Shown: positions 30,128-40,407, counted from the stretch's first letter. The stretch is 64,000 nt of DNA from Desulfosporosinus shakirovi (GCF_020595055.1 NZ_JAJDOO010000012.1:79058-143057), one strand, 5' to 3'. Program-made: numbers and translations. The notes: a model not told the origin generated them from the letters alone.

Positions 30128-30781
30128 GTGTTTACCGGAATTGTAGAAGAACTAGGCATCGTCCGAGCCCTTCGACTCTTGCCAGAATCAGGTCAACTTA
30201 CTCTTGAAGGAAAAAAGGTTCTTGATGGAACCCAAATTGGAGACAGCATTGCTGTCAATGGAGTTTGCTTAACCGTTATTCGACTAGGTGACCGAGAATT
30301 CACAGTAGATGTAATGGCCGAATCATTATCAAAAACGAATTTGGCTGGACTAAAGAGTGGCAGTCGTGTTAATCTGGAACGAGCTTTACAGCTTCAAACC
30401 CGTTTAGGCGGACATTTAGTTAGCGGGCATGTTGACGGGGTCGGCAACATTCGTCGAATTGTTCCATGGGGCATCGCTCAAGTCTATGAAATCAATGCTC
30501 CCCCTACTCTTCTTTCATATATGTTACCGAAAGGTTCAATTGCTATTGACGGAATTTCTCTTACCACGATTGACGTAGAAGCCGATTATTTTACAGTCTC
30601 TCTGATACCCCATACTTCCAAGGAGACTACCCTGGGATTCAAGGGAATTGGAGCGAGCGTCAATCTTGAAACAGACCTTATTGGTAAATACGTTGCTCGT
30701 TTTATGGGGCTTAATGCGACTTCAAGCGATTACAAAAAGGATTTGTCACTAAGTTTTCTAGCTGAACATGGATTTATCTAA
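30128..30781 (+). CDS. ribE: Riboflavin synthase, alpha chain
   Basis: 217 residues, starting at a GTG ([12 protein letters not shown]), which is the family start, with GGAGGAG upstream. Two lumazine-binding barrels are visible, each with the conserved [16 protein letters not shown] or NGVCLTV-like patterns ([20 protein letters not shown] at about 45, [13 protein letters not shown] at about 97, and [20 protein letters not shown] at 138). It converts two lumazine molecules to riboflavin plus a pyrimidine. Length matches the family. Confidence 0.95.
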   Translation: MFTGIVEELGIVRALRLLPESGQLTLEGKKVLDGTQIGDSIAVNGVCLTVIRLGDREFTVDVMAESLSKTNLAGLKSGSRVNLERALQLQTRLGGHLVSGHVDGVGNIRRIVPWGIAQVYEINAPPTLLSYMLPKGSIAIDGISLTTIDVEADYFTVSLIPHTSKETTLGFKGIGASVNLETDLIGKYVARFMGLNATSSDYKKDLSLSFLAEHGFI

Positions 30782-30824
30782 TTCGAATCGTCCGATAGAT
30801 GGAACAATGAGGAGAGTGTAAACA

Positions 30825-32027
30825 ATGTCATTTAATACAATAGAAGAAGCTTTAGAAGATATACGACAAGGTAAAATGGTTGTAATGGTAGATGACGAGG
30901 ACCGCGAGAACGAAGGTGACCTTGTTATGGCTGCCGAAATGGCAACTCCAGAAGCAATTAACTTTATGGCAACCTACGGACGAGGTTTAATTTGTGTTCC
31001 GATGACCAAGGATCGAATTCATGCCTTACAACTTGAGCAGATGGTAACTAATAATACCGATCCTCATGGTACGGCCTTCACGGTAAGTGTTGATTCCGTC
31101 ACAAGTTCTACTGGAATTTCCGCTTTTGAACGAGCGGAAACTGTCAAGGTTCTTGTGAACCCTCAGAGCAAACCAATCGACTTACAACGTCCCGGGCATA
31201 TCTTCCCACTCCTGGCTCGAGAAGGCGGAGTTTTAGTTCGTGCAGGTCACACGGAAGGTTCTGTTGATTTAGCACGTCTTGCCGGACTGAAACCAGCAGG
31301 CCTGATTTGTGAGGTTATGAATGAAGACGGAACAATGGCAAGAGTACCAGATCTCCAATTATTTGTAGAAAAGCACAATCTTAAATTGGTTACCTTAAAA
31401 GATCTAATCAGTTATAGACGCCAAGCGGAAAAACTAATAGAAAAGGTTGAGAGTATTCAGCTCCCTACTGGTTTTGGTGAATTTCGTGCTGTAGGTTATC
31501 TCAGTATTCTTGACAAAGAAGAACATGTTGCATTAGTTAAAGGTACAGTTGACGATGGTAAACCTGTGCTGGTCAGGGTTCACTCAGAATGTTTAACCGG
31601 TGATGTTTTTCATTCCCGTCGCTGTGACTGTGGAGAGCAACTTTCTGCCGCTATGCAAGAGATTGAGCGTGAAGGACGCGGAGTGTTGCTTTATATGCGT
31701 CAAGAAGGCCGCGGAATCGGTTTATTAAATAAATTAAGAGCGTATAAACTTCAGGAAGAAGGGAAAGACACTGTGGAGGCAAATCTCGCCTTAGGATTTC
31801 CGGAGGATCTGCGAGACTATGGCGTTGGTGCCCAAATTTTAGCCGATCTTGGAATTTCTCAAGTCCGTTTAATGACCAATAATCCACGCAAGATCGTCGG
31901 ACTAGAAGGGTATGGTCTAAAAGTAGTTGAACGTGTCCCTTTAGAGATCTCGTGTAAACCAGAAAACACAAAATATCTTTGCACTAAGAAACAAAAAATG
32001 GGACATATTTTATCAGAAGTACAGTAG
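30825..32027 (+). CDS. ribBA: Bifunctional DHBP synthase / GTP cyclohydrolase II
   Basis: 400 residues. The N-terminal half (to about 205) is the dihydroxybutanone phosphate synthase: [20 protein letters not shown], the [13 protein letters not shown] block and [14 protein letters not shown]. The C-terminal half is GTP cyclohydrolase II with the zinc cysteines in [20 protein letters not shown] (about 250-275), the [16 protein letters not shown] loop (about 293) and [12 protein letters not shown]. Together they supply both riboflavin precursors. It is the third gene of the operon and has a ribosome binding site upstream. Confidence 0.96.
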   Translation: MSFNTIEEALEDIRQGKMVVMVDDEDRENEGDLVMAAEMATPEAINFMATYGRGLICVPMTKDRIHALQLEQMVTNNTDPHGTAFTVSVDSVTSSTGISAFERAETVKVLVNPQSKPIDLQRPGHIFPLLAREGGVLVRAGHTEGSVDLARLAGLKPAGLICEVMNEDGTMARVPDLQLFVEKHNLKLVTLKDLISYRRQAEKLIEKVESIQLPTGFGEFRAVGYLSILDKEEHVALVKGTVDDGKPVLVRVHSECLTGDVFHSRRCDCGEQLSAAMQEIEREGRGVLLYMRQEGRGIGLLNKLRAYKLQEEGKDTVEANLALGFPEDLRDYGVGAQILADLGISQVRLMTNNPRKIVGLEGYGLKVVERVPLEISCKPENTKYLCTKKQKMGHILSEVQ

Positions 32028-32095
32028 TGGAATCATTAATATTAATTGGTCGTTAAAGATAAGCTTTGTTCAGATACTGAAAGGATGGTTATAAA

Positions 32096-32557
32096 ATGAA
32101 AACTTATGAAGGTAATTTAATTGCTCAAGGGCTAAAAATCGGAATTATTGCTGCGCGTTTTAATGAGTTTATTACAAGTAAATTAGTAGGTGGCGCAATT
32201 GATGCACTACAGCGACACGGGATAACTGAAAACAATATTGAATTAGCCTGGGTCCCCGGAGCCTTTGAAATCCCCTTAGTTGCTCAAAGAATGGCCCTCT
32301 CTAATAACTATGATGCAGTCATATGTCTTGGTGCTGTTATTCGTGGGGCAACACCTCATTTTGACCTTGTCAGCAATGAAGTCAGTAAAGGAATTGCCCA
32401 GGTTGGCTTACAAACCGGGATACCAGTGATTTTCGGTGTCATTGCAACTGACAGTATTGAGCAGGCAATTGAACGAGCGGGAACTAAGGCAGGAAACAAA
32501 GGCTTTGACGCAGCAATGACTGCAATAGAGACAGCAAATTTACTCAAATCATTTTAA
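32096..32557 (+). CDS. ribH: 6,7-dimethyl-8-ribityllumazine synthase
   Basis: 153 residues, the usual size. Conserved blocks are [20 protein letters not shown] (about 15-34), [16 protein letters not shown] (about 53-68), [19 protein letters not shown] (about 80-98) and [18 protein letters not shown] (about 130-147). It joins the pyrimidine and the four-carbon unit from the upstream enzymes and usually forms icosahedral shells. Last gene of the rib operon. Confidence 0.95.
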   Translation: MKTYEGNLIAQGLKIGIIAARFNEFITSKLVGGAIDALQRHGITENNIELAWVPGAFEIPLVAQRMALSNNYDAVICLGAVIRGATPHFDLVSNEVSKGIAQVGLQTGIPVIFGVIATDSIEQAIERAGTKAGNKGFDAAMTAIETANLLKSF

Positions 32558-32623
32558 TGATAAACTATTTATAGCTTTAAAAAACAAAATTAATTAGAAT
32601 AATATGGAGGTTTGTCCACTAAA

Positions 32624-32689
32624 AACTCCTTGTCAAATAGTATAATCTTTATTAAACTCTTATAGGTGTCTATTTTTTGACAAGGAGTT
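32624..32689 (+). repeat. 14-bp perfect inverted repeat across the sigma gene leader
   Basis: AACTCCTTGTCAAA (32624-32637) is exactly complementary to TTTGACAAGGAGTT (32676-32689), with 38 bases between. The right arm contains AAGGAG, the only good ribosome binding site before the sigma gene ATG at 32699. TATAAT (32641-32646) lies between the arms. The element could be an RNA hairpin hiding the ribosome binding site, or a DNA operator if transcription starts from that TATAAT. Confidence 0.75.
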
Positions 32690-32698
32690 GAGAGTGCC

Positions 32699-33319
32699 AT
32701 GACTTCGAACCTTCCCAACGTAGCCAAGGAGATAGCCATGCTTGAAGCTGCGCGCTCCGGCAATAAAGATGCTTTAAATGAAATTATTCAACATTATGAA
32801 CCTGAAATCCGTATGATTGCTTCTAAGTATTTCTTACCTAGAGCAGACTATGAGGATTTGTTACAAGAAGGTCGAATTGCGATATATCGGGCGATTATAT
32901 CGTATGACGAAGAATCCGGTATTCCCTTTCTTCATTTTTTAAGGATGGTTATTAAACGGAAACTCATCGATAGCCTTCGTAAATATACACGCCAAAAACA
33001 CGCGAACCTTAATGAAGCCTATTCTCTTAATAACGTAGTTTCTGAGACAGAGGAAACAAGCTTTTTAGAATTATTACCAAACGCTGAGGACCCAGCATCA
33101 ATGGTTATCGCTAACGATGAAGTCCATTCCATGATTCAAGATTTAAATAAGAATATGTCAAATCTTGAACGCTTGGTATTTGAACACTATTTCATCCAAG
33201 GATTTAAACAACGGGAAGTGTCCGAGCACTTAGGGCTTCATCCGAAATCCTTAGATAATGCAATCCAACGCATACGCCACAAAACTGCACTTTATCGTTC
33301 TAGACAAGTTGCAGGTTAA
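32699..33319 (+). CDS. Sigma factor, SigH-like
   Basis: 206 residues. Region 2 has ASKYFLPRADYEDLLQEGRI followed by AIYRAIISYDEESG (about 42-75), and region 4 has LERLVFEHYFIQGFKQREVS, EHLGLHPKSLDNAIQRIRHK (about 155-195). Size and order match the sporulation SigH/sigma-30 group, which acts at the start of sporulation, but the C-terminal Lys/Arg pattern is also seen in other small sigma-70 proteins, so the exact name is left open. It is preceded by a 14-bp inverted repeat that pairs with its ribosome binding site. A group II intron begins 18 bases after its stop, on the other strand. Confidence 0.85.
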   Translation: MTSNLPNVAKEIAMLEAARSGNKDALNEIIQHYEPEIRMIASKYFLPRADYEDLLQEGRIAIYRAIISYDEESGIPFLHFLRMVIKRKLIDSLRKYTRQKHANLNEAYSLNNVVSETEETSFLELLPNAEDPASMVIANDEVHSMIQDLNKNMSNLERLVFEHYFIQGFKQREVSEHLGLHPKSLDNAIQRIRHKTALYRSRQVAG

Positions 33320-33336
33320 TTTTTAAAATATTTTAA

Positions 33337-35205
33337 ATCGAGTAGGAGGCGGAGTTTCTCCACCGTCCTCTCACACCACCGTACGTACGGATCCGTATAC
33401 GGCGGTTCGTTAAGCGTTGCGAATTTCCAAATATCGGTCCATGAGGCTCATTAGTCCAAGCTTTTGCCAGTATTCCTTCGTCAAGATGAAATTCAGAAGC
33501 AGGGATGCAGCCCATGGGCCTTTTCTTGTATTTGAATAGCCCAAGGCCATCCACTCTGGAGCACCATGTGCTCTAAACTCCCGAATTCTGTCTTGACTCT
33601 CTTCCATTGCTTCCATACACACATGCGTAAACGATGACGTATCCATTCGTCCATATGCCCAAGTATCTTCTTTGCGTCAGCTAGAGCATAGTAGCCCATC
33701 AAGTATTGAGAGAGTTCCTTTACCCGATCCTTCATTGGGATCGGGGTTTTCCTTTGAGTTAGTTCCCGTATTTTCTCTCTCAATCGTTCAATCGTTTTAG
33801 GGGCTAGGCGAATGCCAATTTGCTTACCTGTATAGAAGCTAAAACCCAGAAACTTACGTTTCCAGGGACGATCTACTGAACTCTTTTCAAGGTTTACTAC
33901 TAGCCTCAATTTCCCTTCCAAGTACTTGGTTATGCTATCCATGACTCGTCTGCCTGCTCGGAAGCTCTTTACATAAATGTTCACATCATCTGCATAACGC
34001 ACAAAGTTGTGCCTTCGACGTGTGAGCTCTTTATCAAAATCATCCAACATGATGTTCCCAAGTAACGGACTCATTGGGCCTCCCTGCTGAACTCCTTCTT
34101 CCGATTTAGTTACGATTCCCCTTTGGAGTACTCCTGCTTCTAGATACGCCCGAATGAGTTTCAGGACACGCTTGTCCTTGACCTTTCTGGCTACCCTCGA
34201 CATTAGCCTATCGTGATTTACGCGGTCGAAAAATTTGGACAGATCGGTATCAACGACGACCTTGTATCCTTGCTGGATGTAGTCCTTTGCTTGACGGACT
34301 GCGTCATGCCCCTTCTTTCCTGTTCTGAACCCGTAACTATACGGGGAGAAATCCGGATCAAAGATTAGGGTTAGTACTTGGTTTAGGGCTTGTTGAATTA
34401 GACGGTCTACAACGGTAGGTATACCTAGCAATCTTGTTCCGCCGCCGGGTTTTGGTAATTCCACTCGCCGGACTGGACTCGGTTTGTAAGTACCTTCTAG
34501 AAGAGTTTCTTTGGTTTTAGCCCAGTTTTCTTTGACATATCGCCGGAGGTCTTTTACCGTCATGCCATCTATTCCCGGGGCTCCTTGGTTTCTCTCCACC
34601 CGATGACGTGCCTGAAGCATGTTCTCTCGTTCCAATACCTGCTCCAACAATCCGATTCCTTTGTTCGGGGTTGTTCCTTTGGGTTGCGCCGTCTCAAAAC
34701 TAGGCCCTTGACCTACGGCCCACTGTGTATTCACCACATTCTTCCGTAAGAAGGCTTCTTGTGAAGTTTTCTGCTGTCTCTGCTTTGAGTTCGAGCTTAC
34801 CAAATTCCATCCCTCACTTATCGTTCTGGCCTTCACGTTCGTTAATTACCGAAAGCTACTATGCCGTCTGCTGACTTCTGCCACTTCAATCAAACTTCTC
34901 AGCTTGAGTTACAAAGTTACTTCGTTAGGTGGCAGATCTCCCCGGGTAAGAACGTTGTCTTTCTCTCCATCTACCTGCCTCATTTACTCCCTGCAATCTT
35001 CGACAGCATGGACTTCGTTTTGTAATGCAAACTCATCCAATTGCAAAGAGCCTTATATAAGGTTCGTGTTCCTCAGGCCGGAGATTTGCCGCTTGCTTCC
35101 TTCAGATTTCACCTCACGGTGAACACCCTTGCATTAAGCTATGGCTACTGCTGTCTTCACCTTTCGGGACTTTCACCCTAGAGACAACGCCCATGCCGGG
35201 CGCAC
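33337..35205 (-). mobile_element. Group IIC intron inserted behind a terminator
   Basis: The minus strand carries a 5' end GTGCGCCCGGCATGGGCG with CTAGGGTGAAAGTCCC 24 bases in (start at 35205), a maturase ORF, and a 3' end with domain V (about 33374-33408) and domain VI, ending CTCCTACTCGAT at 33337. This is the layout and sequence of bacterial class C introns like the Oceanobacillus IIC ribozyme. The 5' exon boundary is right after the T-run of a terminator (35208-35244), the typical IIC target. Length 1869 bases. Its protein is frameshifted. Boundaries are by consensus. Confidence 0.93.
33410..34836 (-). pseudogene. ltrA: Group II intron reverse transcriptase/maturase, frameshifted
   Basis: Two overlapping frames together rebuild one protein of about 475 residues. 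The main frame (34836-33493) has the reverse transcriptase core: GIPTVVDRLIQQALNQVL, FRTGKKGHDAVRQAK, DTDLSKFFDRVNHD, GGPMSPLLGNIMLDD and the catalytic FVRYADDVNIYV, then KFLGFSFY of domain X. Near 33590 one base seems lost; after WKQWKRVKT the family C-terminus (REFRAHGAPEWMALGYSNTR, later KEYWQKLGLMSLMDRYLEI) continues in the other frame to 33410. The main frame instead ends in an unrelated tail. The intact RT core may still be made, but the C-terminal part is not. A sequencing error cannot be excluded. Confidence 0.85.
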
Positions 35206-35207
35206 AA

Positions 35208-35244
35208 AATAAAGAACCGGGAATTATATTCTCGGTTCTTTATT
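35208..35244 (-). terminator. Terminator of the CotF-like operon and intron target
   Basis: A perfect 12-bp stem (AATAAAGAACCG with CGGTTCTTTATT) and a T-run on the minus strand, ten bases after the stop of the last CotF-like gene. The intron begins three bases beyond the hairpin. Confidence 0.9.
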
Positions 35245-35253
35245 ACGCTTGAA

Positions 35254-35451
35254 CTATGCTATTCCACCACTTTGAGTTATCAATTTACTCACTTTACTAT
35301 GCGCATTAGTCGCTTCGTTGGCTAAGCGTAAGTATATATCTCGTAAATTAGCATGATGAGCACGCGTGGCAAAAGTCATGTACCCAGTAGCAGCAGCCGC
35401 AGCGTCTTTTTCATAATCATAAAGCATATCCAAATCGCTAAATTGGCTCAT
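35254..35451 (-). CDS. CotF-like spore coat protein, second of a pair
   Basis: 65 residues, acidic-rich and helical. The stretch with YDYEKDAAAAATGYMTFATR followed by ANLRDIYLRLANEATNAHSK resembles one half of the CotF family coat proteins, where helix pairs bind the spore surface. It starts 15 bases after the companion gene at 35467-35679, so the two form an operon. The usual longer CotF protein has both halves fused. Family assignment is by pattern only. Confidence 0.65.
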   Translation of the reverse strand: MSQFSDLDMLYDYEKDAAAAATGYMTFATRAHHANLRDIYLRLANEATNAHSKVSKLITQSGGIA

Positions 35452-35466
35452 TTTTCTACCCCCTTT

Positions 35467-35679
35467 CTATTGAATTTCTACCATTCCTTTTTTAAAATAA
35501 CCTACTACATCTTCTAAACCTTTGGCTTGTTCTTTAAAGAAACCCTTAACAGCGGTGTCTTTTGCCATTTCATTGTAAATTTGGCACTTTCTCATAGCGG
35601 TTTCGGTCTCAATTAAGCTTCGGGTTAACATGCCTTGGTCAAGGATTTTCTTCGTTTCCATATCATTTAGTTGCATCAA
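35467..35679 (-). CDS. CotF-like spore coat protein, first of a pair
   Basis: 70 residues, with MMQLNDMETKKILDQGMLTR at the N-terminus and MRKCQIYNEMAKDTAVKGFF after it. It resembles the second half of CotF-family proteins. It has a ribosome binding site (AGGAGG) upstream. Its partner at 35254-35451 follows 15 bases later. Both are too short to be full CotF proteins, so either they are dedicated small coat proteins or a split gene; both frames are open with their own starts. Confidence 0.65.
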   Translation of the reverse strand: MMQLNDMETKKILDQGMLTRSLIETETAMRKCQIYNEMAKDTAVKGFFKEQAKGLEDVVGYFKKGMVEIQ

Positions 35680-35897
35680 GAACCCTCCTTCTGAAAAACT
35701 AATTTACATAACATTCTCAGGATGCCTAAATAATCCTTAAATTATTCATAATAAATAAACACAAATAGTTCAAATAGATACTATGCTGGACAGGCAGGAT
35801 GTTCATGAGTTAAACTGAAAAGGTACAAGGATTATTATACACATTGTTAATAGAAACATTACATAATTTTAGGTTTTGAGAATGGAGGTATAAACAT

Positions 35898-36395
35898 TTG
35901 GAGACACCAGAATTCAAGCGTGGTTTCCGCGGGTATGATTCCGATGCTGTTGACCAAGCGTGGGCAGAAAGCGAACGACAACTATCTGAAGCAAATGCAG
36001 CTAACAAGGAACTGCGCTTACAGATTAACAGTTTAAGGGAACAAAATTCAGAATGGGGAAATCGCCTCAAGTATTATGAGCAGATTGAAAAAGATCTAAG
36101 AGATGCCCTTGTAAGCGCCCAAAGAATCGCTAATCAAGTAAAAGATGAAGCAACAATACTGGCAGAAGAGCTTCTTCAATCCGCTCGCAGCGAGAGTGAA
36201 GTCATACTAAGTAAAGCAGCGCATCTTTCGGAGTCCAAGGAAATCGAAGCAGACAATATGCTCATTGAAAAGCGGATGGAAATTGTACAACTAGAGGAAC
36301 AGATTCAAGGACTGATTGAGCAAAAAACGGAACTACAGACTCTCGTTGATCAAGTCAGGCAATATTTGGATAAAATCAAGGACTTAATTATGTAA
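35898..36395 (+). CDS. DivIVA-domain protein
   Basis: 165 residues, starting at a TTG with GGAGGT eight bases upstream. The start METPEFKRGFRGYDSDAVDQ is the DivIVA N-terminal motif; the rest is one long coiled coil (about 30-155) with many Glu and Gln residues. DivIVA proteins mark curved membranes, for division sites or poles; the short length here resembles the GpsB/SepIVA-like or accessory group. It has its own terminator (36414-36464) and is opposite the clpB operon. Confidence 0.85.
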   Translation: METPEFKRGFRGYDSDAVDQAWAESERQLSEANAANKELRLQINSLREQNSEWGNRLKYYEQIEKDLRDALVSAQRIANQVKDEATILAEELLQSARSESEVILSKAAHLSESKEIEADNMLIEKRMEIVQLEEQIQGLIEQKTELQTLVDQVRQYLDKIKDLIM

Positions 36396-36413
36396 ATAAT
36401 ATTCCATAGATGT

Positions 36414-36464
36414 AAAGGCAGAATCCCTTGACTAATTTTCATTAGATCAAGGGATTCTGCCTTT
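36414..36464. terminator. Bidirectional terminator between divIVA-like gene and clpB
   Basis: A perfect 18-bp stem (AAAGGCAGAATCCCTTGA and its complement) with a 15-base loop, placed between two convergent genes. T-rich tracts are short on both sides. Confidence 0.85.
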
Positions 36465-36472
36465 AATTATTA

Positions 36473-39079
36473 TTAACTCACTTTATCTTTAAAGGGAGAA
36501 AATGAATAGTTCCCCAATTCGTCAACATCGACAAAAATATCTTGCCCTTCCTTAAATTCTCCTTTCAGAAGTTTGAGAGCCAAAGAGTTCTGCAAACGTT
36601 GTTGAATCACTCGTTTAAGAGGCCTTGCTCCGTAAATTGGGTCATACCCTTCATTCGTAAGTTGTTCCTTTGCCTTTGATGATAGGGTCAGTGTGAGTTT
36701 GCTTTCACTTAAGCGTTTACGTAGCTGACCAAGCTGAATATCGACAATCTGTCCAATATGATGACGTCCAAGTGGATGAAAGATTATAATCTCATCAAGT
36801 CGATTGATAAATTCCGGCCGGAAATAGTGTCGAAGTTCTTCATTAATGCTGGATCGCACTTCTTCCTTGCCAGCGTTGCGTTGAGTTAATTCTTGAATAG
36901 TCGGACTGGCAATATTACTGGTTAAAATCACTACTGTGTTTTTAAAATTTACTATTCGTCCCTGACCATCGGTTAACCTTCCATCATCTAGAAGTTGCAA
37001 TAATATATTGGAAACATCGCTATGCGCTTTCTCTACTTCGTCAAAGAGAAGGACACTGTAAGGTTTGCGTCGGACGGCTTCTGTGAGTTGTCCCCCCTCT
37101 TCATAACCGACATACCCGGGAGGAGCTCCGATCAGTCGTGACACAGAATGTTTTTCCATATACTCGGACATGTCAATCCGAACCATTGCTTGTTCATCAT
37201 CAAAGAGGAATTCTGCCAACGCCCTTGAAAGTTCTGTCTTCCCTACCCCCGTAGGACCTAGGAAGAGGAATGAACCTAAGGGTCGATTCGGGTCTTGCAA
37301 CCCTGCTCGCGCTCGACGCACGGCATCGGCAACAGCACGAACAGCTTCTTCTTGACCAATAACTCGCTGATGAATTCGATCTTCCATCTCAATGAGCTTT
37401 TGCATCTCACTTTCCATTAATTTGGATACGGGAACATGGGTCCAGGTTGCCACGATTTCCGCAATGTCTTGTTCAATTACTTCTTGTTTCAGTAAAGTAT
37501 TTTTCTTATCTTGCAGTTTTTCCTCCGTGCTTTTCAGTTCTTTCTCCAAATTAGGGATTATTCCGTATTGAAGCTCTGCAGCTTTATTATAGTCAAGTTG
37601 CTGTTGAGCTTGCTCCATTAAGATACGTGAACGATCTACCTCTTCTTTTAGTTGTTGAATCCTAACAAGAGTTTCACGTTCTCCCTGCAACTGAGCCTCC
37701 ATGCCAAAACGTTCTTCCTTAAGATTACCTAATTCTTCCTCGATTTTCGCTAAGCGCTCTTTACTGGCATCATCCTTCTCTTTCCTTAAGGCTTCCCGTT
37801 CTATTTCGAGTTGCATCATTCGACGTTTAATTTGGTCTAAATCATGAGGGTCACTAGTAATTTCCATACGCATGCGTGCACCGGCTTCATCAATTAAATC
37901 AATTGCTTTATCAGGCAGGAAGCGGTCACTAATATAACGATCTGAAAGAACAGCTGCCGCAATAATTGCCCCATCAGTAATACGTACACCGTGATGTGTT
38001 TCGTAGCGTTCTTTAAGACCGCGCAGAATTGAAATAGTATCTTCCACTGTGGGTGCTTCCACCATAATAGGTTGGAATCGCCGTTCGAGAGCGGCATCCT
38101 TCTCAATGTGCTTGCGATATTCTGCGAGTGTTGTAGCACCCAGCATACTGAGTTCTCCTCGAGCAAGCATCGGCTTGAGCATATTACTGGCATCCATTGC
38201 TCCTTCAGCTACTCCGGCTCCTACAACTGTATGCAGTTCATCAATAAATAAGATTACATCATCACGGTCCTGGATTTCTTTGAGTACGGCTTTTAATCGT
38301 TCTTCGAACTCCCCACGATACTTAGCTCCAGCAATTAAGGTTCCCATATCTAGAGAAATCACTTGTTTATCCTTAATTGCCTCCGGAACATCTCCACGAA
38401 CAATTCTTTGAGCTAAACCTTCTGCGATGGCTGTTTTACCAACCCCTGGCTCACCAATGAGGACAGGGTTATTTTTCGTGCGTCTGGATAGAGTTTGAAT
38501 GACCCTGCGAATTTCTTCGTCCCGGCCGATAACTGGATCTAGACGTCCACGCCTTGCTTGTTGCACTAAATTAAGCCCATATTGCTCGAGCGCAGCGTAG
38601 GTCCCTTCAGGATTGGGACTCGTGACACGTTGGGTTCCCCTAACTTCACGCAATGCTTGAAGCAATTTTTCTCGAGTCAATCCGGCTTGCTTTAGAACTT
38701 GTTGGGCAGACACTCCGGCCTTTTCCCAGATCCCAAGCAGTAAATGTTCTGTACTGACGTACTCATCGCCAAACGGTGCCATCTCATCATGAGCAGCTAC
38801 CAAAACACTGCGCAAGCGGGGAGAAATGCTCATTTGCACATTTCCGCCGTTAATTCGAGGAAAGCGGTTGATCTCTTGACGTATAGTTTGGATGATGGAT
38901 CCAACTGCCATGCCTAGTTTAGTTAATACTTGAGGAACAACGCCATCACCTTGCTCTAAGAGGGTGAGTAATAGATGCTCCGGTTCAACTAGACTGTTCC
39001 CGTTGCGTTCCGCCATTATTTGGGCACCTGTGATTGCTTCCTGTGATTTTTGGGTAAAACGGTTGGTATCAAATGACAT
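36473..39079 (-). CDS. clpB: ClpB disaggregase
   Basis: 868 residues, the full family length. The N-domain (1-145), first AAA+ module (Walker [16 protein letters not shown] at about 204, Walker [14 protein letters not shown] near 277), the long coiled-coil middle domain with Glu/Arg repeats (about 410-520), and the second AAA+ module ([19 protein letters not shown] near 608, [10 protein letters not shown] near 680) are all in order. It rescues aggregated proteins with DnaK. It starts 54 bases after the DnaJ-type gene and is probably cotranscribed with it. Confidence 0.97.
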   Translation of the reverse strand: MSFDTNRFTQKSQEAITGAQIMAERNGNSLVEPEHLLLTLLEQGDGVVPQVLTKLGMAVGSIIQTIRQEINRFPRINGGNVQMSISPRLRSVLVAAHDEMAPFGDEYVSTEHLLLGIWEKAGVSAQQVLKQAGLTREKLLQALREVRGTQRVTSPNPEGTYAALEQYGLNLVQQARRGRLDPVIGRDEEIRRVIQTLSRRTKNNPVLIGEPGVGKTAIAEGLAQRIVRGDVPEAIKDKQVISLDMGTLIAGAKYRGEFEERLKAVLKEIQDRDDVILFIDELHTVVGAGVAEGAMDASNMLKPMLARGELSMLGATTLAEYRKHIEKDAALERRFQPIMVEAPTVEDTISILRGLKERYETHHGVRITDGAIIAAAVLSDRYISDRFLPDKAIDLIDEAGARMRMEITSDPHDLDQIKRRMMQLEIEREALRKEKDDASKERLAKIEEELGNLKEERFGMEAQLQGERETLVRIQQLKEEVDRSRILMEQAQQQLDYNKAAELQYGIIPNLEKELKSTEEKLQDKKNTLLKQEVIEQDIAEIVATWTHVPVSKLMESEMQKLIEMEDRIHQRVIGQEEAVRAVADAVRRARAGLQDPNRPLGSFLFLGPTGVGKTELSRALAEFLFDDEQAMVRIDMSEYMEKHSVSRLIGAPPGYVGYEEGGQLTEAVRRKPYSVLLFDEVEKAHSDVSNILLQLLDDGRLTDGQGRIVNFKNTVVILTSNIASPTIQELTQRNAGKEEVRSSINEELRHYFRPEFINRLDEIIIFHPLGRHHIGQIVDIQLGQLRKRLSESKLTLTLSSKAKEQLTNEGYDPIYGARPLKRVIQQRLQNSLALKLLKGEFKEGQDIFVDVDELGNYSFSPFKDKVS

Positions 39080-39133
39080 AATCGCTCACTCCTTTTCAAG
39101 CTGGTTTCAATTTTATAGCGCTATGGTATGACA

Positions 39134-40126
39134 CTACAGAACAACTCCTCGTTTATCTGCCAGGTCACGCAGAGCCAAAATTTCAGAATCGCTCATATTT
39201 TCGGGTAACTTAATCGAAACTTCTAGAAAAAGATCCCCCTGTTGAGCAGGCTTCTCTAAATTTGGCATACCTTTGCCTTTCAGGCGAAATTTCTTTCCGT
39301 TTTGGGAAAGTGGGGGAATTTTTAGCAAGACTTCACCACTAAAAGTTTTGACACTGACTTCTCCTCCTAAAACCGCTCGATAAAAATCAACCGGGATTTC
39401 GGCCCTTAAGTCATCTCCATCGCGAAGGAAATAGGAATGCGGTTTTACCGTTATAATTAAATAGAGGTTCCCGGCTGGTCCGCCCGAAATTCCCAGACTG
39501 CCTTGACCCGAAAGCCGTACCTTAGAACCGGTCCGTACCCCTTTTGGGATCTTGGCCTCAATTTGCTTTTCACCTGTTCGAATGACTCTAGTTGTACCAG
39601 TATAAGATTCCTCCAGAGTTACTTGAACTTCAACTTCAAGATCCTGTCCTTGACGGGGACGACCAGCAGCGGGCCCTCCGCTAAATCCTCGACCTGGTCC
39701 TCCAACTCCTCCAAAGAGAGTTGAGAAGAAGTCAGAATACCCTTCCCCTCCAAAATTAAATCCACCTGTTTTACCCGAGCCACCGAACATTTCTGCAAAA
39801 TCTTCCGGGGACATGGTATAGGTATGCCCTCCGCTCCCACCACTGGGATTCGATTGCCAACGATCCCAATTGTAATCCCCGCGACCTCCTCGGGCTTTCC
39901 ATTGTTGATAGTCTTGACGCAACTCATCGTATTTACGTCGTTTTTCAGGATCACTAATTGCTTGATATGCCTCTGTAGCCTCTTTGAATTTTTCTTCAGC
40001 AACTTTATCTCCGGGATTAACATCCGGATGATACTTTTTAGCTAGTTTCTGATAAGCTTTCTTAATGGTTTTTTCATCGGCATCGGCTGAAACACCTAAG
40101 CTCACATAATAGTCTTTAAAATCCAT
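39134..40126 (-). CDS. CbpA-type DnaJ cochaperone
   Basis: 330 residues. The J domain (1-66) has the HPD loop in KKYHPDVNPGDKVAEEKFKE. A Gly-rich region (about 78-155) follows, and then the two beta-sandwich substrate-binding domains (LEVEVQVTLEESYTGTTRVI, then GGPAGNLYLIITVKPHSYF). The Cys-rich zinc domain of full DnaJ is absent, so it is a CbpA/DnaJ type II protein. The gene is first in a likely two-gene operon with clpB and has a promoter at 40245-40273. Confidence 0.9.
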   Translation of the reverse strand: MDFKDYYVSLGVSADADEKTIKKAYQKLAKKYHPDVNPGDKVAEEKFKEATEAYQAISDPEKRRKYDELRQDYQQWKARGGRGDYNWDRWQSNPSGGSGGHTYTMSPEDFAEMFGGSGKTGGFNFGGEGYSDFFSTLFGGVGGPGRGFSGGPAAGRPRQGQDLEVEVQVTLEESYTGTTRVIRTGEKQIEAKIPKGVRTGSKVRLSGQGSLGISGGPAGNLYLIITVKPHSYFLRDGDDLRAEIPVDFYRAVLGGEVSVKTFSGEVLLKIPPLSQNGKKFRLKGKGMPNLEKPAQQGDLFLEVSIKLPENMSDSEILALRDLADKRGVVL

Positions 40127-40244
40127 ACTTTCACCTCATAACACTACATTTAGTCAGCATTATTTTATATAGAGTAGCTATCCCCTAGATTTTTATATCC
40201 TAAAAGACTCTTAATAATTTACAGTATTTTTCCTTGTTGACAAA

Positions 40245-40273
40245 ATTATAGTCTATTTTATCCTGAAGGTCAA
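40245..40273 (-). promoter_or_regulatory. Promoter of the dnaJ-like/clpB operon
   Basis: -35 TTGACC (40268-40273) and -10 TATAAT (40245-40250) with a 17-base spacer, on the minus strand, about 120 bases upstream of the start codon. CIRCE or HspR sites were not seen nearby. Confidence 0.8.
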
Positions 40274-40360
40274 TATTGGTCAGAGATTTTTATATCACTA
40301 TTTGATCTGATCACATTAACTTTTTTTAATAAAATACTTTTTTAACCAAAATAATTCTCA

Positions 40361-40407
40361 ATTAAAACAGAGATAGGTATTCAATGAATACCTATCTCTG
40401 TTTTAAT
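40361..40407 (-). terminator. Terminator of the lipid kinase gene, long perfect hairpin
   Basis: A 22-bp perfect stem with a 3-base loop, starting ATTAAAACAGAGATAG. It lies about 50 bases beyond the stop of the lipid kinase gene and downstream of the dnaJ promoter region. Confidence 0.8.

Noticed and set aside
34904..35122. Plus-strand frame of 72 residues in the intron 5' region
   Set aside because: It lies over the intron ribozyme domains on the opposite strand and has no ribosome binding site.
35810..36070. Minus-strand frame of 86 residues
   Set aside because: It is antisense to the start of the DivIVA-type gene, which has a clear motif and ribosome binding site.
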